Shown here: one piece after another, positions 45,881 to 54,304 of the stretch | How positions within the stretch are numbered: the first letter of the stretch is position 1 | Layout: the number at the start of each line of letters is the position of its first letter | Origin: Anaerolineaceae bacterium | GTDB lineage: Bacteria > Chloroflexota > Anaerolineae > Aggregatilineales > Phototrophicaceae | DNA: 64,000 nucleotides | Assembly: GCA_002702065.1 (NCBI GenBank) | Contig: NZXX01000001.1 | Coordinates: 496,001-560,000, forward strand | Direction: 5' to 3' | Notes under the pieces: model-generated | Database searches by the model: none | Seen by the model: only the letters and a program-made list of their open reading frames with translations | Told to the model about the DNA's origin: nothing | Position numbers and translations under genes: made by a program

Positions 45881-45925
45881 TTGATATACCCCATAGGGTA
45901 TGGTAATATACCCATATGGGTATAT
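45881..45925 (+). promoter_or_regulatory. csoR-copA promoter with two palindromic operators
   Basis: -35 TTGATA (45881-45886), 17-nt spacer, -10 TAATAT (45904-45909). Palindrome 1, ATACCC-CATA-GGGTAT (45886-45901), fills the spacer; palindrome 2, ATATACCC-ATAT-GGGTATAT (45906-45925), covers the -10 and start point. Both arms match the ACCC/GGGT pattern of CsoR-type operators. A repressor bound here would block the polymerase, giving metal-inducible self-regulated transcription of csoR and copA. Confidence 0.85.
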
Positions 45926-45938
45926 GGGAGGGGTTATT

Positions 45939-46241
45939 GTGGTCAATGAAATAAAAATCGAACCTGGCGAAGCGATGCGTTGTGAGCATAACAAAAAGAC
46001 GCTGCACCGCATCCATCGTATACAGGGGCAACTTGCCGCGCTGGAGCGCATGATTGAGGCGGACGACGGCACATGCGAGGAACGTGTGATTCGCGCCCGC
46101 GCAGTCGAAAAGGGCATGACCAGCATGATTACGCATCTGGTGGAGTGTTATCTGGAAAACACTGCCCGCTTTGATATGGAAAAAGACCCGGCGCAGGCGA
46201 CCGAGGATTTGAAGCGCATTTTTGATCTGCTCAATCACTGA
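45939..46241 (+). CDS. csoR: CsoR/RcnR-family (DUF156) metal-responsive repressor
   Basis: 100 residues, all-helical DUF156 fold: [20 protein letters not shown] is the conserved first helix and DNA-contact region. Possible ligands are Cys46, His66 and Cys70, plus Cys15 and His17 in the N-terminal tail. In canonical CsoR the Cys-His distance is about 25, here it is 20, so the ligand set is not standard. Copper response is inferred from the copA neighbour and the operators. Start GTG 45939, with GGGAGGGG 5 nt upstream; the copA start follows its stop after 19 nt. Confidence 0.85.
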   Translation: MVNEIKIEPGEAMRCEHNKKTLHRIHRIQGQLAALERMIEADDGTCEERVIRARAVEKGMTSMITHLVECYLENTARFDMEKDPAQATEDLKRIFDLLNH

Positions 46242-46260
46242 TGAAAGGACATCGGTCCTG

Positions 46261-48780
46261 ATGGCAACCCACGAACTTCAACAACTTGACTTACCGGTTA
46301 CAGGCATGACCTGTGCCGCTTGTGTGCGCAATGTCGAACGTGCCTTAAATCGTACCGACGGTGTCGAACTGGCGAATGTGAACATCGCTACTGAACGGGC
46401 GACCGTGCAATTTGACGATACCAAAGTCAATGCTCAGCGGCTGATCGAGAGTATCCAGAATGCGGGTTATGGCGTCGCACAGGCGACCATTGAACTGCCT
46501 ATTACGGGCATGACCTGTGCCAGTTGTATGCGCAATGTCGAACGCGCGATTAACCGGCAGCCGGGCATTCTGGACGTCAACGTCAATCTGGCGACGGAAA
46601 AAGCCACCGCCACTTATCTGCCGGGCAGTGTGCGCCGGGCTGATCTGGTCAAGGCCGTGGAAAATGCCGGGTATGGCGTGGTGGATACGGCCAATGCTGC
46701 CGCGCCGGAAGATGCGGAACGAGCCGCCCGCGAAGCCGAGATTCAGCGACAGTCGCGGCTGGTCAAAATCGGTGTTCTGTTCAGCACGCCGCTGTTTGTC
46801 CTCAGTATGGCGCGGCATTTTATGCACAACATACCCTTCCTCATGCACAATTTTCCCTGGCTGGCATGGTCAGGCTGGCCGGTGGTGTTTTTCCTGATGG
46901 CGACGCCGGTCATGGTTATCCTTGGCCGACAGTACATTGTCGGGGCCTATAAAGCGGCCCGCAATCGCACCACCAATATGGATACGCTGATTGCAATGGG
47001 GGCATCGGCGGCCTATTTCTACAGTGTGGCTGTGCTGATCGGCATGCTGCTGGGTCAGACACAGGTGCTGGGCACAGATGAGTATTTTGAATCGGCGGCT
47101 GTCATTCTGACCCTGATCACACTGGGCAAGCTGCTGGAAGCGCGGGCCAAAGGTCGTACCAGCGAGGCGATCAAAAAGCTGATGGGGTTGGCCCCCAAAA
47201 CAGCGACCCTGCTGCGTGCGGGCGAAGAAGTCGAGGTTTCGGTTGATGATCTGGTCGAAGGCGATCATGTCATTGTGCGGCCCGGCGAGCGTATTCCAGT
47301 GGATGGAATCGTTGTCGAAGGGCATTCCGCTGTTGATGAATCCATGCTGACTGGTGAAAGCCTGCCCGTGAATAAAAGCACGGGTAGCGCAGTGATCGGC
47401 GCAACGGTGAATAAACAGGGGCGGCTGGTCATCGAGGCGACGCACGTTGGGGCGGGGACGGCCCTGTCACAGATTATCCGGCTGGTGGAGCAGGCGCAGG
47501 GTTCCAAAGCGCCGATTCAACGCGTGGCCGATCAGGTATCGAGTGTATTTGTGCCCGTGGTGCTCGTGCTGGCATCGCTCACGTTTCTTGGCTGGTTGTT
47601 CGTCGGGCAGATTGGCTTTACGTTGTCGCTGGTTCATGCGGTTGCGGTGCTGGTGATCGCCTGTCCATGTGCGCTCGGTCTGGCAACGCCGACCGCTATT
47701 ATGGTGGGGACGGGTAAAGGCGCTGAAATCGGCATTCTGTTCAAGAACAGCGCGGCACTGGAGAGTACGCACCGGTTGCAGGTGATTGCGCTGGACAAGA
47801 CCGGCACCATCACAAAAGGCGAACCGGATGTTACCGATCTGATCGCGGCGGATGGCGTCAGCGAAACCGAACTGCTGCGGCTGGCGGCCAGTGCAGAACG
47901 TGCCAGCGAGCATCCGTTAGGCGAAGCTGTGGTTCGGGCAGCCCGCCAGCGTGACCTGCCTATCGTGCAGCCGGAAGCCTTCGAAGCGGAATCCGGCCTC
48001 GGTATTCAGGCGACCATCGAGGGGCAGGTTGTTCGGGTTGGCAGCCCACGTTATATGCAAGAGCGCGGCGTCTCGTTGAGCGAATCCCTGCGCGGCCAGG
48101 TTGACGCGTTGCAAGGGCAGGGTCGCACAGCCATTGTCGTGGCGCTGGGTGGGCAAGCTGCCGGTGTGATTGGCATTGCCGATACCATCAAACCCGGCTC
48201 GAAACAGGCGGTTGCCGCTTTGCAAAAGCTGGGGATGGAAGTGGTCATGATTACGGGTGACAACGCACTCACGGCACAGGCCATTGCCAGCGAGGTCGGT
48301 ATCCGGCGCGTGCTGGCGGACGTCCTGCCCGGTGAAAAAGCGGAAGCCGTCAAGCAGCTTCAGGCGGAGGGTAAACGTGTCGCGATGGTGGGCGATGGGA
48401 TCAATGATGCCCCGGCGCTGGCGCAGGCGGATGTCGGCATGGCGATTGGCACGGGCACCGATATTGCGATGGAAGCGTCGGATGTGACGCTGGTCAGCGG
48501 TGACCTACAAGGCGTCGAGCGTGCGCTCCGGCTGAGCAAAGCCACCATGCGGACTATCTACCAGAACCTGTTCTGGGCCTTCATCTATAACATCATCCTC
48601 ATTCCAGTGGCGGTGCTTGGTTTGCTGGTGCCGATGCTGGCCGCCGGTGCAATGGCTTTCAGCAGCGTTTTCGTGGTGAGCAATTCGCTGCGGCTGCGCG
48701 GTAAAAAGCTTGGTCACGACGCAAAACACGGTGGCGAGCAACGCCCCATGCAGACCGTGAAGGCTGGTGTCGGGGACTGA
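46261..48780 (+). CDS. copA: Copper-exporting P1B-type ATPase
   Basis: 839 residues. Exports Cu(I) across the inner membrane. Two N-terminal HMA domains with metal motifs GMTCAAC and GMTCASC; then eight membrane helices; the ion-site CPC in [19 protein letters not shown] in the actuator domain; DKTGT phosphorylation site; SEHPLGEAV (the HP signature of P1B pumps); [16 protein letters not shown] hinge. The last helices show YN and MAFSS of the Cu(I) subgroup. All catalytic residues intact. It ends at a strong terminator. Confidence 0.97.
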   Translation: MATHELQQLDLPVTGMTCAACVRNVERALNRTDGVELANVNIATERATVQFDDTKVNAQRLIESIQNAGYGVAQATIELPITGMTCASCMRNVERAINRQPGILDVNVNLATEKATATYLPGSVRRADLVKAVENAGYGVVDTANAAAPEDAERAAREAEIQRQSRLVKIGVLFSTPLFVLSMARHFMHNIPFLMHNFPWLAWSGWPVVFFLMATPVMVILGRQYIVGAYKAARNRTTNMDTLIAMGASAAYFYSVAVLIGMLLGQTQVLGTDEYFESAAVILTLITLGKLLEARAKGRTSEAIKKLMGLAPKTATLLRAGEEVEVSVDDLVEGDHVIVRPGERIPVDGIVVEGHSAVDESMLTGESLPVNKSTGSAVIGATVNKQGRLVIEATHVGAGTALSQIIRLVEQAQGSKAPIQRVADQVSSVFVPVVLVLASLTFLGWLFVGQIGFTLSLVHAVAVLVIACPCALGLATPTAIMVGTGKGAEIGILFKNSAALESTHRLQVIALDKTGTITKGEPDVTDLIAADGVSETELLRLAASAERASEHPLGEAVVRAARQRDLPIVQPEAFEAESGLGIQATIEGQVVRVGSPRYMQERGVSLSESLRGQVDALQGQGRTAIVVALGGQAAGVIGIADTIKPGSKQAVAALQKLGMEVVMITGDNALTAQAIASEVGIRRVLADVLPGEKAEAVKQLQAEGKRVAMVGDGINDAPALAQADVGMAIGTGTDIAMEASDVTLVSGDLQGVERALRLSKATMRTIYQNLFWAFIYNIILIPVAVLGLLVPMLAAGAMAFSSVFVVSNSLRLRGKKLGHDAKHGGEQRPMQTVKAGVGD

Positions 48781-48803
48781 TTGCTATTCGTCTGGCAAGA
48801 ACA

Positions 48804-48834
48804 AAAGGGGCGGCGTGTTCGCCTCTTTTTATTT
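48804..48834 (+). terminator. Rho-independent terminator of copA
   Basis: AAAGGGGCG / CGCCTCTTT, a 9-bp stem with one G-T pair and a 7-nt loop, followed by TTATTTT after the arm's T-run. Confidence 0.85.
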
Positions 48835-49161
48835 TCCCACGTGCCGTGCTTGCTTTGCTGGTGTCAATGGCCTTCAGCTGCATAAATGTATTTTCAAAGT
48901 TATTGAGGCCATGGGATAAATATATGAAAATAGCCCAAAGTGTTACATTAGAAAATCACCGGAGTAAGATGTGATCAAAAAATATTAGTGCTAAAGTTGT
49001 TTCACATACCCAAGAAATGAGATTACACTATCTAAAAATGAGTAGGATTGCCACACTCAAGGTGAAACGACTCATTAGCGTGCTTGTTACTATCTGTTTG
49101 AATCCATTATGATTAATCATCATTGTAGGTTTAGTTACCGTAGACTTAAGGAAGACTTTCT
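48835..49161. other. AT-rich non-coding stretch before the HNH gene
   Basis: 327 bp without a credible gene, visibly richer in A and T than its left flank. It holds an imperfect long-range inverted repeat, AGTTGTTTCAC (48995-49005) and GTGAAACGACT (49062-49072), 56 nt apart with one mismatch, and several AATGAG/CTCATT copies. Composition and the repeats suggest a boundary of acquired DNA. No tRNA or integrase is visible. Confidence 0.4.
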
Positions 49162-49938
49162 ATGAAATGTATATTCTGCAAAGAAGATTCTTCCTCTTCA
49201 AAAAGTATTGAGCATATCATCCCCGAATCTTTAGGTAATACGGAACATGTCCTGCCACCATCCGTAGTCTGCGAAAAATGCAACAATTATTTTGCAAGGA
49301 AGATTGAAAAGCCATTTCTCGAATCTCCCTTCATTGTACATTTGCGGAATAGACAAGAAATTGTTAATAAACGAGGTATTATACCTCCCCGCTCTGCCCT
49401 ATATTTAGATGCAGGTATTCAAGTAAATATTGATGACCAAGATTTATCTATCTACCCATCCAAAGAGAGTGATGTAGATCGATTTATAACAACACTATTA
49501 ACTCGAAAAAGGGGAACTTTAATTTCGCTTTTACACCATCCAAAACCAGATTCATATTTGACAGCGAGATTTATTGGGAAGATTGCAATTGAAGCTTTGG
49601 CCCATCGTTTTATCCAAGCGTCGCTTACTTACGAAGAGATCATTGAAAACAAGGAACTTGATCCTTTGAGAAGTTTTGTGCGTTATGGAAACTCTTCTGA
49701 ACAATCATGGGAATACAATGAGAGAGAAATATACATAGAAGATAAAATATTCCATGAAAATGGCAGTTACTATCAACTGCTTCATGAGTTTATGTTTTTA
49801 CAAATGGCTTCAAATGAAACCATTTTCATCATCGCCTTTTTTGGCACAGAATATGCTATGAGCCTAGATCGTAACATAATACAAGGTTATCGTGATTGGC
49901 TGGCGAAAAATCACGATAAAAGCCCACTATATCCTTGA
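49162..49938 (+). CDS. HNH-like zinc-binding protein in AT-rich DNA
   Basis: 258 residues. The N-terminus MKCIFCKEDSSSSKSIEHI and later PSVVCEKCNNYF give a CxxC...EHI.P..LG...CxxCN arrangement of the HNH_5-type nuclease domain (first 50 residues). The remaining 200 residues, helix-rich with aromatic patches, are not recognised. Base composition (about 38% GC) is well below the rest of the window, which suggests horizontal acquisition. It stands alone. A role in defence or DNA cleavage is inferred. Confidence 0.7.
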   Translation: MKCIFCKEDSSSSKSIEHIIPESLGNTEHVLPPSVVCEKCNNYFARKIEKPFLESPFIVHLRNRQEIVNKRGIIPPRSALYLDAGIQVNIDDQDLSIYPSKESDVDRFITTLLTRKRGTLISLLHHPKPDSYLTARFIGKIAIEALAHRFIQASLTYEEIIENKELDPLRSFVRYGNSSEQSWEYNEREIYIEDKIFHENGSYYQLLHEFMFLQMASNETIFIIAFFGTEYAMSLDRNIIQGYRDWLAKNHDKSPLYP

Positions 49939-50054
49939 TACGGGTAAATCAGGGGTGTTGAGAGCCGCAACTTTTAAGCGGCGAAGAAGGTATTTTCCTT
50001 ATTTGAGAAATTTGTGGTGACGAATGTGCTTAGATTACAAGGTTCGTTGTTAGC

Positions 50055-50206
50055 GGGCAAACGCCATCCACCCAAAATGGAGTCCCCGCTTAGCCTATAG
50101 CTTCAAAGGCTTTCGCCTGATGATTGTGATCAAGTCCCTTCACGAAACGGGGGATGGTTGGTTCGAGTCACATCATGGCACGCTGACGGCTGACCGATTC
50201 TGCTGA
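50055..50206 (+). pseudogene. Possible transposase remnant
   Basis: An open stretch with no start encodes a DDE-transposase-like piece: WSPRLAYSFKGFRLMIV and, further on, GWFESHHGTLTADRF, then a stop (TGA) at 50204-50206. Adding one base near 50200 lets the frame run on as LLNGLVE. It resembles IS630-type transposases only weakly, so this is a guess. It is flanked by the low-GC gene at 49162 and the SulP leader. Confidence 0.3.
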
Positions 50207-50222
50207 ATGGACTGGTTGAGAA

Positions 50223-50328
50223 ACCTGATTTTTCAGGTAAACTAGACGAGGCATACAGCTCGTATTCCACATTCCAAATAATTGAATTTTCGCACAAGCT
50301 CTCCGCGAACCGGGAGTTTGTGTTTTTT
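50223..50328 (+). promoter_or_regulatory. Hairpin-rich leader ending in a terminator, before the SulP gene
   Basis: Three successive hairpins: ACCTGA-tttt-TCAGGT (50223-50238), ACGAG/CTCGT (50246-50263), and CACAAGCTCTCC / GGGAGTTTGTG (50293-50322) followed by T6. The last is a strong intrinsic terminator lying 60 nt before the transporter's ATG, with no good promoter between them. It may be an attenuator or simply the end of an upstream transcript. The remaining part of 49939-50387 holds no other gene. Confidence 0.5.
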
Positions 50329-50387
50329 GCCGCAAAAAACAGGACGCCCATTTTTCAAGCTTAATTTTAGTATCGCTGAGGATTTCA

Positions 50388-51875
50388 ATGTCGCTATCAT
50401 TGTCACAGTTGCGGTCCGAATGGTTCGGAAACGTTCGGGGAGATTTGCTTGCGGGTATGGTTGTCGCGCTGGCACTCATCCCCGAAGCGATTGCTTTTTC
50501 TGTTATCGCGGGGGTCGATCCAAAAGTCGGCTTGTACGCCTCGTTTTGTATCGCGGTTGTCATTTCAGTTTTGGGTGGTCGTACCGGAATGATTTCCGCG
50601 GCGACCGGTGCGATGGCCCTTGTGATGGTGCTGTTAGTCAAAAATCATGGCGTCGAATATCTTTTTGCTGCCACCATCTTGACGGGCATCTTTCAAGCGA
50701 TTGCCGGGCTGCTGAAACTGGGGTCGTTGCTGCGTTTTGTCTCGCGTTCGGTCATGACCGGGTTTGTCAACGCGCTGGCCATTCTCATATTTATGGCGCA
50801 GCTCCCGGAATTCACGGGTGCGGGCTGGCAGATGTACGCGATGGTTGCTTTCGGTCTGGCAATTATCTATCTCTTGCCGCGCGTCACGACCATCGTTCCG
50901 TCCCCGCTGATCTGTATTATTGTCCTCACCATTGTGAGCATGATGACGGATTTGGGGCTGCGCACGGTTGGGGATATGGGGGCGTTGCCCAGCGCCTTGC
51001 CCAACTTCTTGCTGCCCAATGTGCCGCTCAATCTGGAAACCCTCTCGATTATTCTGCCTTATGCGCTCACCCTAACGGTGGTCGGCCTGCTGGAATCGCT
51101 GATGACCGCCGCCATCGTGGATACCATGACCGATACGCCAAGCGACAAAAATCGCGAATCCTGGGCACAGGGGATTGCGAATATCGTGGCGGGTTGTTTC
51201 GGTGGCATGGCTGGCTGTGCCATGATTGGGCAATCGGTAATCAACGTTAAATCTGGCGGGCGTGGGCGGCTATCGACATTTTTCGCGGGCAGTTTTCTCC
51301 TGTTCCTGATTGTCGTCCTGGGTGAATGGGTCCAACGTATCCCAATGGCTGCGGTTGTCGCAGTGATGATTATGGTCTCGATTGGGACCTTCAGCTGGTC
51401 ATCTATTCGCGGTTTCAGAACCAATCCCAAAGCCTCGAGCCTCGTCCTGATCACCACGATGACTGTGGTGGTTCTGACGCATAACCTCGCCTACGGTGTT
51501 TTTGCGGGGGTGTTGTTGAGCGCGGTGTTTTTTGCTCATAAAGTTTCACGGCTATTTTCAATTCACTCAGAACTCAGCGAGGATGGACTCCACCGGATGT
51601 ATACGGTCTACGGACAAGTCTTTTTTGCCTCTGCCAGTCAGTTCGCCACCTCATTTGACCTTACGGAAGCGGTTGAACGGGTAACCATCGATTTTACTCA
51701 CGCCCATTTTTGGGATATTTCGGCGGTGAATGCACTCGATACGATTGTGGTGAAGTTCCGCCGCGACGGCAAGCATGTCGAACTATTGGGTATGAATAGT
51801 GCGAGCGCCACAATCGTCGAAAATCTGGGGATTCACAACAAACCGAATGCTCTGGAATTGATCACGAAGCATTAG
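50388..51875 (+). CDS. SulP family anion transporter with STAS domain
   Basis: 495 residues. About ten to twelve membrane helices. The N-terminal [21 protein letters not shown] and the helix with [17 protein letters not shown] are the SulP/SLC26 signatures. The C-terminal STAS domain spans about residues 385-490 ([41 protein letters not shown]). The family moves sulfate, bicarbonate or other anions with Na+ or H+; the anion is not predictable here. Preceded by a structured leader. Confidence 0.9.
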   Translation: MSLSLSQLRSEWFGNVRGDLLAGMVVALALIPEAIAFSVIAGVDPKVGLYASFCIAVVISVLGGRTGMISAATGAMALVMVLLVKNHGVEYLFAATILTGIFQAIAGLLKLGSLLRFVSRSVMTGFVNALAILIFMAQLPEFTGAGWQMYAMVAFGLAIIYLLPRVTTIVPSPLICIIVLTIVSMMTDLGLRTVGDMGALPSALPNFLLPNVPLNLETLSIILPYALTLTVVGLLESLMTAAIVDTMTDTPSDKNRESWAQGIANIVAGCFGGMAGCAMIGQSVINVKSGGRGRLSTFFAGSFLLFLIVVLGEWVQRIPMAAVVAVMIMVSIGTFSWSSIRGFRTNPKASSLVLITTMTVVVLTHNLAYGVFAGVLLSAVFFAHKVSRLFSIHSELSEDGLHRMYTVYGQVFFASASQFATSFDLTEAVERVTIDFTHAHFWDISAVNALDTIVVKFRRDGKHVELLGMNSASATIVENLGIHNKPNALELITKH

Positions 51876-51969
51876 TCTCAAGCGCAGGTTTCGAAGTTTC
51901 GATATTGCGCCTACGAAGCATGCAGCTTGTTGCGCTATCCAGCTTTCGGCAGTTTACGTGACTTTCAGT

Positions 51970-52386
51970 TTAAGGCCGACATGGATAGTGACCGGTTTCA
52001 GCGTAGAATTCACGATCCTGAATGCGCTCAGGTAGGTTCAATCTCAGCACTTGAACAGTCACTCGCCCGGTAGAGGTGAGTGACTCGATCACAAAGTTTG
52101 CTAACCGGAAATGCTCATCCCACGCTTGAATACGCGGATTAAAGAGCGCGGTCATTATATCCGTTTCTCGGTCAATGGAGCCTATATCGCTGCCCTTGAA
52201 GCGGTTGCAGTCGGGACAGCTCAAACACAGGTTGTTACGGGTTGTTTGTCCTGCATGTTTTTCGGAAACAATGTGATCGACTTCAAAGGCAAAGAAAATG
52301 TCTTCCTGGCTAAGCAAACAGTATTCGCAGCAATTGCCAGCGCGTGCAACAACCTCGCGGCGCAGTGCAGCTGGAATATAGGTCAT
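51970..52386 (-). CDS. HNH endonuclease
   Basis: 138 residues. Complete HNH motif with zinc ribbon: CEYC...FEVDHIVSEKHAGQTTRNNLCLSCPDCNRFKG. This is the single-domain HNH family found with a small partner gene in cyanobacteria and Chloroflexota. The region after the motif (about 75-138) is conserved in the family but not catalytic. Its start overlaps the partner gene by 4 nt. Target unknown. Confidence 0.9.
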   Translation of the reverse strand: MTYIPAALRREVVARAGNCCEYCLLSQEDIFFAFEVDHIVSEKHAGQTTRNNLCLSCPDCNRFKGSDIGSIDRETDIMTALFNPRIQAWDEHFRLANFVIESLTSTGRVTVQVLRLNLPERIQDREFYAETGHYPCRP

Positions 52387-52631
52387 GAGCTTTTGAGTTG
52401 ATATTTCGCTTTGGTTTGCAAATGACTCATAAAGCGGTTCATGCGAAGAAATTCATCTAGCTCAGTCTGTTCTTCGATGCTTAAGCTGTCTTGGCGGTTT
52501 TTCTCCAACAATTCGCTCATCCGAGCTTGCAGCTCTTCGGGGGGGCGATAGGCAACAAGCTCCTCTGCAGACGGAGACGACGCCAAGAATGAAATCAATT
52601 CATCAAATGGTATGTTGATGGCTGGTATCAT
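52383..52631 (-). CDS. Small partner protein of the HNH endonuclease
   Basis: 82 residues, helix-rich. SSPSAEELVAYRPPEELQARM and LSIEEQTELDEFLRMNRFMSHL match the small partner often found before such HNH genes. The last 4 nt overlap the HNH start (ATGA). It may act as an inhibitor or cofactor, as in a toxin-antitoxin-like or nuclease-control pair; not shown. The ATG at 52631 has GAGGGA upstream; 52646 is the longer option. Confidence 0.72.
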   Translation of the reverse strand: MIPAINIPFDELISFLASSPSAEELVAYRPPEELQARMSELLEKNRQDSLSIEEQTELDEFLRMNRFMSHLQTKAKYQLKSS

Positions 52632-52722
52632 CGTGGAGTCCCTCAATTTCTAGCATCCCTATTATACCTTGATTACCGCTAGCGAGTATGAGTTGACCAG
52701 TTTTAAGCCAGGGTTAGGGAAT

Positions 52723-53541
52723 CTAGTCGCTGGTGGGCAAGCCTACCATTTTGGCGCTCATATCCCACAGCTGGCGTGCAGCGGCCTCATCGTAGGATAC
52801 GTCTGAGGAACGGGTGTCGTGCCTGCGCACAAAGTACTTGCCCGTGACCCCCTCAACGTCATCCGACGTGGCGAGCCAGATCTGCGTGTCGGCACCCTCC
52901 GCTGGGGTTAGGGGGCCCTGCATGTTTAACCCGGCAGCGCGCTGAAAATTCGTGTTGACAAAGCCAGGGTGCACGGCGTTCACCGTCACCGCGGTGCCTT
53001 GCAACCGACGTTCCAGTTCGTAAGTGAACAGGAGATTCGCCAGCTTGGATGCACCATAGGCAGCCCACGCCTCATAACTGCGCTTCAGCTGCAGGTCGTC
53101 AAAGTTCAGCGTGCGTCCCTCATGGGCATTCGATGAAACATTGATGATCCGTGCGGGTGCGCTGGCGCAAATTGTATCGAGCAGGAGATTTGTCAGCAGA
53201 AAATAGGCGAGGTGGTTGAGGGCGAATGTCATTTCGATGCCGTCCGCACTTTCGTGGTAGCGGGTAAACAAAGCCCCGGCATTATTGACCAACACGTGCA
53301 GGCGATCATACTTTTGCTTGAATTCATTTGCGAGTGCGCGAACGGACGCTTGCGACGAGAGATCGGCGGTCATGAATTCGAGTGATCCCGGAGTCGCATC
53401 CGTTTCGGCGAGTACCGCGTTGATCTTGTCCGGATCACGGCCTACGCCGATGACGGTTGCGCCAGCCTGGGCCAGCGCCTGAGCCGTGACCTTGCCAACG
53501 CCATCCGTTGCGCCTGTGACCATACAAACCTTGCCGATCAT
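52723..53541 (-). CDS. Short-chain dehydrogenase (retinol dehydrogenase-like)
   Basis: 272 residues. TGATDGVG cofactor motif, LVNNAG, Ser in INVSSNAHEG and YGASK catalytic pair, and PGFVNTNF after it. The ELERRLQGTAVTVNAVHPGFV segment is typical of the retinol dehydrogenase-type SDRs. Substrate unknown. Monocistronic. Confidence 0.88.
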   Translation of the reverse strand: MIGKVCMVTGATDGVGKVTAQALAQAGATVIGVGRDPDKINAVLAETDATPGSLEFMTADLSSQASVRALANEFKQKYDRLHVLVNNAGALFTRYHESADGIEMTFALNHLAYFLLTNLLLDTICASAPARIINVSSNAHEGRTLNFDDLQLKRSYEAWAAYGASKLANLLFTYELERRLQGTAVTVNAVHPGFVNTNFQRAAGLNMQGPLTPAEGADTQIWLATSDDVEGVTGKYFVRRHDTRSSDVSYDEAAARQLWDMSAKMVGLPTSD

Positions 53542-53681
53542 AGGTGTCCTCCGTGAATAAAGATGCCTGAGCCGTATACCTGGCTAGTGTAACGCAGGTG
53601 TTTTTGGTGGTGCGGAACGTATCATTAAGCCATGCCGTGATGGCATGCTTTGGTTGGGTTGGGCACAGCGCACGGGTAACG

Positions 53682-54302
53682 CTAAGTGCGGTATGCCTGT
53701 AACCAGCCGGCAATATAGGCGGCCTGCTTGGCCCGGATATGTTCATGAAAATGCACATGATCGCAGTACAGGCCCGGCCCCAGATTGCAGGTAAAGGTAT
53801 ACAGATCGACAAACGGCACCTCATGAGCGCGCATCACCGCATCAGCGATCACGTTGTACATCTCGCCATCGGCGGCAAAACGGTAAAACGAAGACTGCTC
53901 ATGATTGTGGACCGATTCATCAACGGGGGTTGTCCGCACCCACACCGTCATCAGACCCATCTCACGGGTAATCTCAATAATCGAGCGCAAGTTCGCTTCA
54001 TAATGTTCCGGCGTGACCTGTTTTTCACCCGTACCGGGGTCCGTCTTGATGTCGTGCAACCCACAATTCAGCAGCAAGACATCGGCTTCAATGCCGCCAT
54101 TCGCCTGCATCATCCGCAGAAATTCCAGCACATGCGAGGAATCGCCGCCGTTGGCCCCCTGCGGTACGTCCAGATTTTGCAGCGCCAGCTCCGTGCCCTG
54201 TTTGCGCGCATACTGATACTGCCCTTGCACGTATTGCTCCAGATAGGGGCCATAATGGATTGAAATACTGTCTCCAATGACGAACAGGCGCGGCAGACTC
54301 AT
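53682..54302 (-). CDS. SGNH/GDSL hydrolase
   Basis: 206 residues, no signal peptide, so likely cytoplasmic. Block I with the nucleophile Ser VIGDSISIHYG, Gly-containing LLLNCGLHDIK (block III), and C-terminal CDHVHF (Asp and His of the triad). Esterase or lipase-like activity is expected. It begins 2 nt after the thiolase stop and is probably cotranslated with it. Confidence 0.85.
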   Translation of the reverse strand: MSLPRLFVIGDSISIHYGPYLEQYVQGQYQYARKQGTELALQNLDVPQGANGGDSSHVLEFLRMMQANGGIEADVLLLNCGLHDIKTDPGTGEKQVTPEHYEANLRSIIEITREMGLMTVWVRTTPVDESVHNHEQSSFYRFAADGEMYNVIADAVMRAHEVPFVDLYTFTCNLGPGLYCDHVHFHEHIRAKQAAYIAGWLQAYRT

Positions 54303-54304
54303 GT

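Noticed and set aside
50053-50120. GGGCAAAC...CAAAGGC pattern recalling a c-di-GMP riboswitch
   Set aside because: The conserved receptor and second stem of that class are missing, and the same bases read as a transposase-like peptide; the hairpin GCGGG/CCCGC alone is not enough.
50158-50190. GGTTCGAGTC resembling a tRNA T-loop
   Set aside because: No matching T-stem, acceptor stem or anticodon arm can be paired around it; it lies in the transposase-like fragment.
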